Source of the DNA: Romanomermis culicivorax | Taxonomy: Eukaryota > Nematoda > Enoplea > Mermithida > Mermithidae | Length of the DNA: 64,000 nucleotides | Assembly: GCA_963922205.1 (NCBI GenBank) | Contig: CAWUHX010000081.1 | Location: forward strand, 124,001 to 188,000 | Direction of reading: 5' to 3' | Part shown: one piece after another, positions 11,498-21,020 of the stretch | How positions within the stretch are numbered: position 1 is the first letter of the stretch | Layout of the letters: each line of letters opens with the position of its first letter | Translations under genes and position numbers: made by a program | Notes under the pieces: model-generated | Told to the model about the DNA's origin: nothing | The model's input: only the letters and a program-made list of their open reading frames with translations | The model's database searches: none

Positions 11498-12602
11498 CAC
11501 TGTTTTTTCCACATTTGCACTATAATGTGGAAAAAATTTTTGAGGTCTTTCCACAAATGTGGAAGAAAAAATTGGGGTTTTCATATCGAAAAGATGCATT
11601 TTGGTGCATTTTAGGAAGTCCTAATGTCAAAATTTTAACTTTAACTTTTTTTTTATTTTTTATTTTACTTTTTTTTTTTTTACTTTTATTTTTTAACATA
11701 TTTTTATTTTGAAATTTTTTAACTTTTAACTTAATTATTTTGATTATTTTGAAAATTTTAATTATTTTGAAATTTTTTAACTTTTAACTTAAATTGTAAC
11801 TTTAATAATCAACATTATTTATTGAGTAACTCAGGCGCGGCTTTTATCATGTCTACCTTCATTTATCGCTTAATCTATATTAGTTTTCATCATCTTAAAC
11901 GTATTATCTCATGTTTTAATTGATAATCTTCAATATTTTATCATGATATTTAATAAAGATTCGCATTTTTTCCTTTTGAGAAAGATCAATACGTCAAGTC
12001 TCTACGCTTTTTGATGGGATTATTTCTTTGCTAACGTAAAATCTATTCAAAAGCTTCCTGGAAATATCTTTCGGAAATTTATACTCTTCTTACTCATATA
12101 TTTTCGACCAAGTTCATGAGAGTTTACAAATAAATTATAGATTTAAAAATTTTTCAAGTAAAATTCTAGAAATTCCGACCTTTGAACACAAATTTGGAAT
12201 CTAATTCTTGAAATAAATGTTCGGAAAATTGATTTTCCAGCATCCCGGAATGTCAATAAAACATCTTTTTTGGGCCTTCGCTTGTCATCATAGAGGACTT
12301 GACCATCGATTTTTCGTGTAGTGTAATTCAAGTCAATTATGCTCTTGGATAGTTTGCCGGAAAATTTATTCCACAATGCTTGTAGATTAGGCTTTAAAGT
12401 CGAACATTTCAATTTTAATGAATTAGCTTCTCTAAAAACGTTGGAAAGCTTGAAAAGGCTCAAAAACAGTGCGATGAAGCGTCTGTGAGCATTTCTAAGC
12501 GAAAAAACGAGGATTTTAAGACGAAAAAAATTTTTTCCACGTGTCGAAAAAAATTTTACCCCTTTCCACATTTGTGGAAAGAAGTTCGTGGAAAAAACAG
12601 TG
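11498..12602. mobile_element. Family A MITE, copy A2 (1,105 bp, perfect 8-bp duplication)
   Basis: Ends are CACTGTTTTTTCCAC and its exact complement GTGGAAAAAACAGTG. Target duplication GCTGTGTT is perfect (11490-11497 and 12603-12610). Subterminal motifs are TTCCACA/TGTGGAA, including TTTCCACAAATGTGGAAG near 11540 and the matching palindrome near 12565. A T-rich block (11640-11790) replaces part of the interior. Non-autonomous; the open frame on the minus strand at its right end is an accident of the repeat. Confidence 0.92.
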
Positions 12603-12622
12603 GCTGTGTTATCCACAAAAAA

Positions 12623-12835
12623 CAGTTTTTTTTGTGCCAAAACATGGTTTTTGGCACAAAAAAATTTGGAATGGCACAAAAAATTTTGAGCGTTTGTGCC
12701 AATTGGCACAAAATTTTTGGCTGGTCAAACATTCAATTTCCTTGATTTTTAGACGTTTTAGGAGCTGAAAATACCAAAAATTTTCGATTCAATGAATATA
12801 ATATTTCCTACTACTCGTATAGGAACGAGTATATT
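12623..12835. mobile_element. Family B MITE fragment, copy B3 (one end only)
   Basis: Begins CAGTTTTTTTTGTGCC and reproduces the terminal ~200 bases of B4 (56663 onward), including the GGCACA/TGTGCC cluster and the TTGTGCCAATTGGCACAA palindrome near 12694. It lacks the rest of the element, ending in unrelated sequence. Confidence 0.8.
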
Positions 12836-12849
12836 TTAGCCGAAACTCT

Positions 12850-13022
12850 CAAATTTGCTCAAATTGGGCTCTTTCAAGTAGTCTGACACTCGAGTAAATC
12901 AACCAGCACATTTTCAAAGCACGGAGTGGCACCTACAGAAAAATCCTACCTACATCAAGAATCGACCCTGGTCCACCAGCCTATGGACTTAATGCGTGTA
13001 CCACTACACAATTTCCCCAGAA
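12850..13022 (-). mobile_element. Probable tRNA-derived SINE
   Basis: On the minus strand, GTGTAGTGGTACACGC (12994-13009) resembles an RNA polymerase III A box region, and GGGTCGATTCTT (12957-12968) resembles a B box (consensus GGTTCGANTCC). Their spacing, about 30 bases, is what a tRNA-derived promoter has. A body of about 100 bases follows toward 12850. It does not fold cleanly as a functional tRNA by eye, so a SINE head is preferred over a tRNA gene. Confidence 0.55.
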
Positions 13023-13420
13023 AGTATCAACACTATATTCTTTTAAGACCCTTGATACTATTTAAACTAACAACTTCATTTGGAAGAGCTTCAACAGCGC
13101 TCTGCGCCCTTCGGGGGCAACTGCTGTACCTTAAGCCTAAGCCTAAGGAAAATTTACTCACTAAGCACAGAAATCGATGAAAATCGAAATTATTAAAATA
13201 CTAAACTCAAATTAGATTTCCAAATCTGTTGACTTTCGACAATAAAGGGTAATATGTCTAACATGGTCTGAAAATTTGCATAATATATATAAAAGTCTGA
13301 AAATAGTTATATGTGTATTTTATGGCAAAATACCCTGCAGAATTTGAACCGGTCGTTCAAATTTCATCATTTTTTCTTTCCGCGCTTCCACTTTACCTTT
13401 AATAATTAAAAACAACCAGA

Positions 13421-14415
13421 GGTCCCCAAGGTCGAAAATTTAGGTAGGGGTAAAATCGTAAATTTTAAGGGTAGTACTTGAAATATGCCGTGACCTTTTT
13501 TTTTGCTCCTAACTTTTCGCGAAGGAGGGGGGAGTTGTAGTACTCTAACAACCACATAGAACTTACAAACATGAATAATGCCATATAATGCCATTACTTT
13601 ATGCTTTTTACAGTCAAATAACATTTACTATTTCAACTCCATTTAACTTTAATACAGTAATTATACGTACAGAATAGTCACACTTTTCACATTGTTGTGC
13701 CAACTGATTCCTGCACATTTCAAGAATCGGGCACAACATACGTTTGGAAACATTGTTTCAACCAGCATCTTCAGCAGTATGGGCTTATCCCATCACTGAT
13801 TAGGCTTCGAACAGTGCTTCCAATTGAAAGTGTTGCTGCCGAATGTGGATCCCATTACATTATGAACCACGAGTTTCAACGGACCTCGCATGTCTCAACT
13901 CTTAGCAGGAAAGTATGCCACAGCTTGGGTGGAGAAATATAACCATATGCGCACAGAAGACCCAACGCAGAAGTCGGAAAAACGGAAAAAGGAAAGGAGA
14001 GTATGAAGAGGAAAGATTTTAAGAACATAATGTTTTTCTTCCCAGGGGGCGATTTTTTGATTAATCACATATGCATAAGTCATTATTTCATCTCCCAATT
14101 ATATTTATAATGATTTCCTACAAGTAGTGTATATTAATGTGCTGATATCATTTCCTAAAAATCGCTATATGGCACAGAAGTTGCATACTTTTCCATTATC
14201 ATTTGCTCAGTAAATGTGTCAAAGAGAGCAGTGAGTAATTCCTCAGAATTACACATTCTGCAATTTTTCTCGAATTGGTATAACCTACTGGGGAGAAGAT
14301 GAAGTCTACCAAAATTTTTTGCTAGAGTGAGCTGTTTTTATGCGGGTAGTAAATGAATTTCCAAATCTAAGACGGGGGTAATACCCCCCCATACCCCCCC
14401 ACGGGGTGCTCTGAA
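13421..14415. repeat. Family D repeat, copy D1 (~1 kb)
   Basis: Starts GTCCCCAAGGTCGAAA and runs to the poly-C palindrome ATACCCCCCCCATACC near 14380-14400. A second copy in the same orientation lies at 19113-20140. A short frame near 13697-13942, part of which (SGTTYVWKHCFNQHLQQYGL) is also open in the other copy, could be a remnant of a transposon protein, but I do not recognise it. No terminal inverted repeats found. Confidence 0.8.
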
Positions 14416-14439
14416 AATAACTATTTATGGTATTAACGC

Positions 14440-14817
14440 TGGGTGAATTCATTTCGGGCGCTCCGCTTCCGAAATGAATTTTACCCCTCGTATTGGACCC
14501 GAACGCGAGCGATTTCTCTTCGAACAGTGTATTAGAGTATCGTTGCAGAAAACTTTACAGGCTGTTAATGACTGATGAATGTTCTCTGTTCATTTGGTCA
14601 GATTCGGATTTAAAACTGAAATCCTTAATTTTTGTGTTTGATTGATTCTAATAGAAAAATAGAAATCGTTGATACACTGTTTCGACCGAAAATTTACACA
14701 ATTTTAGACTTTATTCTCTCTACATTATATAAATATTCGCATTCGAAAATTGAATCGATTTGAACTTCCTGAACAATTCTAGAGTTATTCAAATTTTCTC
14801 AGCATTCCGTTTCTTTT
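14440..14817. mobile_element. Family B MITE fragment, copy B8
   Basis: Reverse complement of the 5575-5985 interval of B1, including the ATTTGAACTTCCTGAACAAT block and a decayed hairpin (GGGCGCTCCGCTTCCG, near 14457). Its right side is cut where the LINE relic begins (about 14818), which suggests the LINE inserted into or recombined with it. Confidence 0.7.
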
Positions 14818-14869
14818 TAAGTCGCCGTGAACTATTTTCTTGCAGTTTTTTCGTATTTTATGAATCTCC

Positions 14870-16712
14870 TCAAATCTATTTGGCAAAAGTCGATTGGACA
14901 GATTTTTTCGAACAATGCATTACTGTTAATGACTTCTATCTTGTCTTTTTAGAACTAATGAAGAAATTAATACTGGAATTTGTTCCCAAAAAGAAAAAAT
15001 TCTCAAAAACCTCTAATTTGCCAAATTTTTTGAAATTAAAATGAATAAAAAAAAGCTTGTGAAAAAATTATGCTAAAAATCGTAGTTATGCTGACAAAAA
15101 TAGACTGAAACACAATTCCAATGTCTTGAAAACTGCAATGATCAAATATTATGCTAGAAAGGAAGAATGTTTGCTAAAATCGAATTCAATCAAGGATTTT
15201 TATAGATTTATCAATAATAAAACTCAGTTGAGACACACTATCCCTGTTATTGTTTCTGGTGAGTCTGATATAACTGATGATAAAATGAAAAGTGAAATAT
15301 TCAACCAATATTTTGGATCAGTATTTATCTTGGACAATGAAAAAATCCCTGAATATTTTCAAAAGCAGTTTAATAAAGATTTATCAATCAAATTTGATTT
15401 CTTAAAAGTCATATTGACTGTAAAATATTTGAAGCCTACACTGTCTCTTGGTCCTGATGGTCTGTGTGCCTTTTTCCTGAAAAAATTATATCTAGTTTTG
15501 GCAGAATCTTTGAGAACAATTTTTGAAATTTCATTTATAACTGGACAATTACCAGATATTTGGAAAACATCAAATGTGGTACCTGTTTTCAAAAAAAAGG
15601 ACCCAGCAAAGGTAGAAAATTATAGACCAGTTTCTTTATGTTGTGTCTCATGTAAGGTTATGGAAAGTATTATAAATGTAGACCTGATGGCTTATTTTGA
15701 GTCAAATAATTTTCTGAATGATAGACAATTTGGATTTAGAAAGAAAAAATCTTGTGTCCTTCAGCTTTTAAGTTGTAAAACATTATGGGCTAAAAATTTG
15801 GATAAAAAAGTAGCAACAGATTCAATTTATATCGATTTTCAGAAAGCATTTGATACTGTTTCTCATGAAAAACCGGTCGGAAAATTAGCTTCCTATGGCA
15901 TATCTGATTTTTTATTGGGATGGTTACATGGTTTTTTATTTAATAGGACTCAACAGGTAAAAATTGGCAATTGCTTCTCTAATCCAATTAAGGTTACTAG
16001 TGGGATCCCTCAGGGTAATGTATTGGGACCAACATTGTTCCTAATTTTCATAAATGATATATTTGATGGTATTAGCAGTGAAATTTATCTTTTTGCTGAT
16101 GATGTGAAAATATTTAATGCTACAAAAAATGCTGAAGTACTACAAGGCGATCTTGTCAAAGTTTATGATTGGTCATTGAAATGGCAATTATCTATTTCTC
16201 TGGAAAAATGCTCTGTTTTGCATCTTGGGAGTAATAACCCCAAAGTTGAGTATTATATAAACGATTTTCTGATTCCTACTGTTTCAGAGATGAAGGATCT
16301 TGGTGTTTTGTTCAATGAAAAATTGTCAGCAACTGCCCACTGTAATTATGTGGTTAAAAAAGCATCTAGGGTGGCAAATTTGATCTTAAAATGTTTTCAC
16401 TCTAAACTTCAATGAATTAAAAATCAGGGCTTTTAAATCCTATGTTCTCCCTATTCTGGAATATGGTTCACCACTCTGGAATCCTTGTCTGGTTGGGGAT
16501 ATTAAATTGGTAGAAAAAGTTCAACGAAGGTTTACAAAAAGAATTTTTCGATATAAAGATTCAAGCTATAAGGAGCGCCTCAACAAATCTGGCCTTGATG
16601 ACCTTGCATTTAGACGTACGTGTATCGACTTATCTTACGTGTTCTTAATTTTGAAATTTAGTTATTCCACCCGACTTATTTTTCACTTTGAGTCCGTTCA
16701 ATTATTGCGCGT
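14870..16712 (+). pseudogene. Non-LTR retrotransposon (LINE) reverse transcriptase relic
   Basis: The longest LINE copy. An open frame of about 430 codons (15126-16415) contains the reverse transcriptase blocks in order: LGPDGLCAFFLKKL, VVPVFKKKDPAKVENYRPVS, YIDFQKAFDTVSH, GIPQGNVLGPTLFLIFINDI and LFADDVKIF, the catalytic FADD box. A frameshift near 16410 moves the thumb/C-terminal part (PILEYGSPLWNP, then VEKVQRRFTKRIF) to another frame. Upstream, 14880-15050 encodes the pre-RT region in a third frame. No endonuclease domain is present, so the copy is 5' truncated. It is jockey/CR1-like in layout. Confidence 0.88.
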
Positions 16713-16799
16713 CTAACGTATTTAAATCGTATAAATCGAAATATAACTCTAATGCTTTAAAACATGATTTTTGCTCGCGATATATTGATGTTTAGCGCC

Positions 16800-16925
16800 T
16801 GGGCGCAGCTGCTGTACCCTAAGCCTAAGCCGAAGGAAAATTTAAAAGGAAAAATAAATGTCTACTCGCTAATCACATAAATCCATGCTCAAAATTAACA
16901 AACAACTCATATACAGTAATTAGGC
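16800..16925. repeat. Shared CTGCTGTACC-CCTAAGCCTAAG segment
   Basis: The stretch around 16806-16855 (CAGCTGCTGTACCCTAAGCC and the following AAGGAAAATTT) repeats the segment at 13105-13150. Both include two or three copies of CCTAAG, which reads TTAGGC-like on the other strand. Confidence 0.6.
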
Positions 16926-17260
16926 TGAAGGCCGGGAACCCACTTATAAAATTTAGCCGACCCCACCCACAACTTGGGCGAACCCTATACCCGGCCCCCA
17001 CCTAAACTCGGAAAAATTGGAAAACAGTGACTTTTTTTGCCTTTTTGGGAAAATTTTCGAAATTTTTTCGACTTTTTTGGGGGTTTTTCGACCTTCCTCC
17101 CCAAAATTTCGGAAATGTTGGTATTCTTACCCCAAAATTTTGGGTTTACCCTCCCTCCAACTGGTCGGACCTCTTACACGTATGACAGAAATATCGATCT
17201 TAAAAATGTTTTATATCTCTCCCTCCCCAAATCCGAAAAAAGTGAAGGGAACATCCCCCC
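16925..17260. repeat. Family L G/C-run repeat, reverse copy
   Basis: Blocks such as CCCCAAAATTTTGGGTTTACCC near 17130-17150 and TTTTTTCGACTTTTTTGGGG near 17060 match, in reverse complement, the segment at 44868-45115 (GTTTGTGGTGGGGGTGGGTA and GGGGGGGAGGTCGAAAA). A shorter relative lies at 38385-38575. No coding content. 17290-17480 holds nothing recognisable. Confidence 0.6.
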
Positions 17261-17484
17261 TACCAAGTGGCCAAACAAGTGATGTCTGACCAATTTTGCA
17301 TTGTACATTTATGGCCTGGCATGGCGTTACGTTGAATGCTTTAAGCAAGTTTGGGTATTTTTAGAAGTAAATGCACGTGATATTGGGAAGCCACATTTAC
17401 TACTATTCCTAGGAATGGTGCTGATATTATCTTTAAAGATTAAATTTTGTGAGACTGTGATATCTAAATCCCTGGGAAGTTTGG

Positions 17485-17805
17485 GAAGCTACAGCTTGAG
17501 CTCCAGCTGAGCTGCAGCTCAAGCTGTAGCTCAAGCTGTAGCTTAACTCTTGTATGTTATACCATTGCCGTTAAGCTGCAGCTCAGCTGTAGCTTAACTC
17601 ATTCACGCAAAACATCGAGAAAATTAAGCTGCAGCTGAGCTGTAGCTTAACTCTGTATGTTATAACATTGTCGTTAAGGTGCAGCTCAGCTGCAGCTTAA
17701 TTTTCCCGATATATTTTGTGTGTACGAGTTAAGCTTCAGCTGAGCTGCAGCTTAACGGCAATGGTATAACATGTAGAGGTAAGCTGTAGCTCAGCTGGAG
17801 CTTAA
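17485..17805. repeat. Alternating palindrome-spacer array
   Basis: Six palindromic blocks built on TTAAGCTGCAGCT and its complement lie at 17485-17546 (longer), 17571-17597, 17624-17650, 17674-17700, 17729-17755 and 17779-17805; the last five are exactly 27 bases each. Spacers of 23-28 bases fall into two types: A (17547-17570, 17651-17673, and reversed 17756-17778) and B (17598-17623, and reversed 17701-17728). The order A B A B' A' is mirror-symmetric around the middle A, so the whole block can fold as nested hairpins. Confidence 0.9.
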
Positions 17806-18170
17806 GTCTCTTTGATGAAACCGGTCCCAAATGTATAGTATATACATTTATCGTGTACATAGAATGCAGTCAAAGTGTCCCCCTATCCCTCTATGTGCAG
17901 GTATGATAAACATGCTTGTGGAACCGTTTTTGCTTTTTTGTTCACTCTCTGGTTGAAAAGTCTAAGGGTCTCACCTCCCTGTTAAATTCTTTCTGTGCAT
18001 GTCGGATTATATTTTTATCTAGGGTACAATGATATTTGGGATTAGCATTTCCTATGTTTGACACAAAGCTCTATCTTGTGAAATATCAAGCCACCACTAT
18101 TCAAAACACCTATATACGTGTACAGTCAAGGTCAGTTTGGAAAGTATTTTTGTTTGAAGACCTGTTGATT
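17806..18170. other. Unassigned spacer
   Basis: No gene, array or recognised repeat copy; the open frame starting at 18036 runs into the following repeat and is not coding by appearance. Confidence 0.4.
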
Positions 18171-18507
18171 CATACATGTAACGGAGCTCCGAGGTCTCGG
18201 GGGGGTTGGAGCACTTCTTTGGGGCCGGGGGTCAGTAATTCCCAAAATTTTTGGGGGGAGGGGTCCCTGAAGGAAAAAAAATTCGATTTTTTCCATGAAA
18301 AATGTCCGAAAAACGGTTTAAAAAGTAGTAATTTTTGTCTAAAAAATGATAAAATATGTACTTATGGCGCGAAGCGCCGAGAAAATTGACGTTTTTGACC
18401 ATTTTTTGTTCAAAAATTGACATTTTTCATGGAAAAAATGACATTTTTCAGTATTTTTCCGACTAAAACTATGGGGGTCCCTAGGGCTACCATACGTACA
18501 GAAAATA
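18171..18507. repeat. Family E repeat, copy E1
   Basis: Begins at ACATGTAACGGAGCTCCGAGG and ends GGGGGTCCCTAGGGCTACCATA. The interior includes GGCGCGAAGCGCCGA at 18366-18380 and runs of TTGACATTTTTC/TGACGTTTTTGAC. Other copies are E2 (18748), E3 (20140, reversed), E4 (51010), E5 (62165, reversed) and E6 (52855). Some copies end in TTACATGTAT on both sides, suggesting short terminal inverted repeats. Confidence 0.8.
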
Positions 18508-18747
18508 ATCGTTAAAAGTTTAGCAGTACTTGCCTCATTATGGGTCACAGTATGTGGATCTTTATACTCGTACATGGATGCAGAAATGTTCAATTAATGG
18601 GTGTCAAAAGCATTCATGTGATAGAGGGGGAGTGCTATAGGAACCCCCCCCCCCCCCCCAGACATCGTCGACCATATGGCTAGCTATTGGGCTATGCCCG
18701 CTCCAGCATTTTCCAATCCTAAGGTTAGCTATATGGTAGTCATAGGC

Positions 18748-19110
18748 ATATATGTAACGGACTCCGAGGTCTGGGGGGGGGGGGGGTCGGGCCACTTTTT
18801 TGGGCCGTGGTTTAGTTATTCCCAAAATTTTGGGGGGAGGAGTATCCGAAGGAAAAAAATTCGATTTTTTCTCGAAAAAAGTCCGAAAAACGGTTCAAAA
18901 ATAGTGATTTTTGTCTGAAAAATGACAAAAAAGGTATTTATGGCGTGAAGCGCTGAAAAATGTGACGTTTTTGACTATTTTTTGGTCAAAAATTGGCATT
19001 TTCCATCACAAAATTGACATTTTTCAGTATTTTTCCGACCAAAAGTATGGGGGTCCCTAGGGCTACCATATGGCTAGCCATAGGATTGGAAAATCCTGGG
19101 GGGTGGTCCA
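18748..19110. repeat. Family E repeat, copy E2
   Basis: Same orientation as E1 and about 90% similar by eye: TATGTAACGGACTCCGAGG at the left, GGGGGTCCCTAGGGCTACCATA then GGCTAGCCATAGGATTGG at the right. The 18600-18745 interval before it contains reverse-oriented terminal pieces of the same family (poly-C, ATATGGCTAGCTATTGGGC). Confidence 0.75.
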
Positions 19111-19112
19111 GT

Positions 19113-20140
19113 GGTCCCCAAGGTCGAAACTTTAGGTAGGGGTAAAATCGTAAATTTCAAGGGTAGTACTTGAAATATGCCGTGACCTTTTTTTTGCTCC
19201 CAATTTTTTGCGAAGGAGGAGGGAGTTGTAGTACTCTAACCACATAGAACTTACAAAAATGAATAATGCCCCTACTTTATGCTTTTTACAGTCAAAAAAC
19301 ATTTACTATTTCAACTCCATTTTCCAGCTCCCAATCATGCAACTTTAATGCACTAATTATACGTACAGAATAGTCACACTTTGAAGACTGTTGTGCCAAC
19401 TGATTCCTGCAAATTTCACGAATCGGGCACAACATACGTTTGGAAACATTGTTTCAACCAGCATCTTCAGCAGTATGGGCTTATCTCATCACTGATTAGG
19501 CTTGGAACAGTGCTTTCAATTGAAAGTCCTGGTGCTGAATGTGGCTTTAGTATTATTAATCCCATTAGACTATGAAGTACGAGTTTGAAATCAAGTACCA
19601 CTCCTGATCCACGTCAACAGACCTCACATGTCTCAACTCACAGCAGGAAAGTATGCCACAGCTTGGATAACCATATGCGCACAGAAGACCCACCGCAGAA
19701 GCGGGGAAAAGGAAGGGAGAGCATGAAGAGGCAGAATTTTAAGAATATAATGTTTTTCTTCCCAAGGGGCGATTTTTTGATTAATCACATATACATAAGT
19801 CATTATTTCATCTCCCAATTATATTTATAATGATTTCCTACAAGTGGTATATATTAATGTGCTGATATCCCTTCCTAAAAATCGCTATATGGCACAGAAG
19901 TTGCATACTTTCCCATTATCATTTGCTCAGTAAATGTGTCAAAAAGAGCAGTGAGTAATTCCTCAGAATCACACATTCTGCAATTTTTCTCGAATTAGTA
20001 TAACCTACTGGGGAGAGGATGAAGTCTACCAAAATTTTTTGCTATAGTGAGCTGTTTTTATGGGGGTAGTAAATGAATTTCCAAATCTAAGACGGGGGTA
20101 ATACCCCCCCCCCATACCACCCCCATGGGGTGCTCTGGGG
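19113..20140. repeat. Family D repeat, copy D2 (~1 kb)
   Basis: A direct-orientation repeat of 13421-14415, from GTCCCCAAGGTCGAAAC to the poly-C palindrome near 20105-20125, differing by scattered substitutions and small indels. It sits between E2 and E3, which are in opposite orientation to each other. Confidence 0.82.
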
Positions 20141-20510
20141 CGGTCACCCAAGCCATATGGTCAACGATTTCTGAGGGGGGGTTCCCATAGCACTTCCCTC
20201 CCCCAATTACGTGTATGGTCATAGAGACCCCCATACTTTTGATCGGAAAAATACTGAAAAATGTCAATTTTTGAACAAAAAACGGTCTGAAGCGTCAATT
20301 TTTTCGGCGCTTCTCACCATGAATACATTTTTACGAGTTTCTTTGCAGACAAAAATCACTATTTTTTGAACCGTTTTTAGGACATTTTTTGGTGAAAAAG
20401 ATCGATTTTCTACAGATACCCCCGAAAAATTTGGGGAATCAGTGACCCCCGGCCACAAAAAAAGTTACCTGAATCCCCAGACCTCGGGGCCCCGTTACAT
20501 GTATGGAAAA
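20140..20510. repeat. Family E repeat, copy E3 (reversed)
   Basis: Reverse complement of E1/E2: CAATTACGTGTATGG near the left, TCGGCGCTTCTCACC near 20303 (decayed hairpin), and GACCTCGGGGCCCCGTTACATGTAT at the right. It lies about 180 bases before the start codon of the STOML1-like gene, so it may contribute to its upstream region. Confidence 0.8.
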
Positions 20511-20689
20511 GTAGCTCTCCTTGATCTGAATGAAATAGATAACGCGAGTAAACGTAAATCTCGCCACAATTACCGGGTGTAGTCAAGTATTTTTTGCAGT
20601 ACAATATCGGCTGGCTGTTGTGATTCGACACACAATTCAATGTCCTTAGTCGAATTCGCTTATTCCAATGAGTCATCATAATATAAACG

Positions 20690-21020
20690 ATGCGTTCTAA
20701 ACAGTATCGGCGAGTATCCACCATGCACCCTGTGGCCGCAAGTAGTAAAAAATACAAGTCCAATAACAATGACGATCACGTTTGGTCCGGCTTAAATTAT
20801 TCTTCGATATTTACGTACGATTCTACGGAACAGTTTCAGTCGTATTTTACTTACGGTAGCTCTTACGATTCCAAAGAAGACAACAGCACAAAATTTAATT
20901 ACACTTACAACGACTCTGCGATGAATCGCAATGCCATTTCGAAGAAAGTTGATTCGATGCGAGGTTCGGAAAAATTTTCACGCACCAGTTCGACGGTCGA
21001 TAATGATGCATCGAATTCAG
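20690..21020 (+). CDS. STOML1: STOML1 exon 1
   Basis: Encodes residues 1-110 plus the first base of codon 111; donor CAG|GTGTTG. Begins MRSKQYRRV, similar in style to the YxRVPL start of family members. The rest is low in conserved features, so the exact start is less certain than the later exons. Confidence 0.8.

Noticed and set aside
12143-12709. 188-codon minus-strand open frame as a gene
   Set aside because: It reads straight through family A and B repeat DNA, and related copies of the same DNA are not open in this frame.
17485-17805. CRISPR array
   Set aside because: Repeats and spacers are regularly spaced, but spacers are of only two types in mirrored order, the repeats are full palindromes, and the context is an animal genome with no cas genes.
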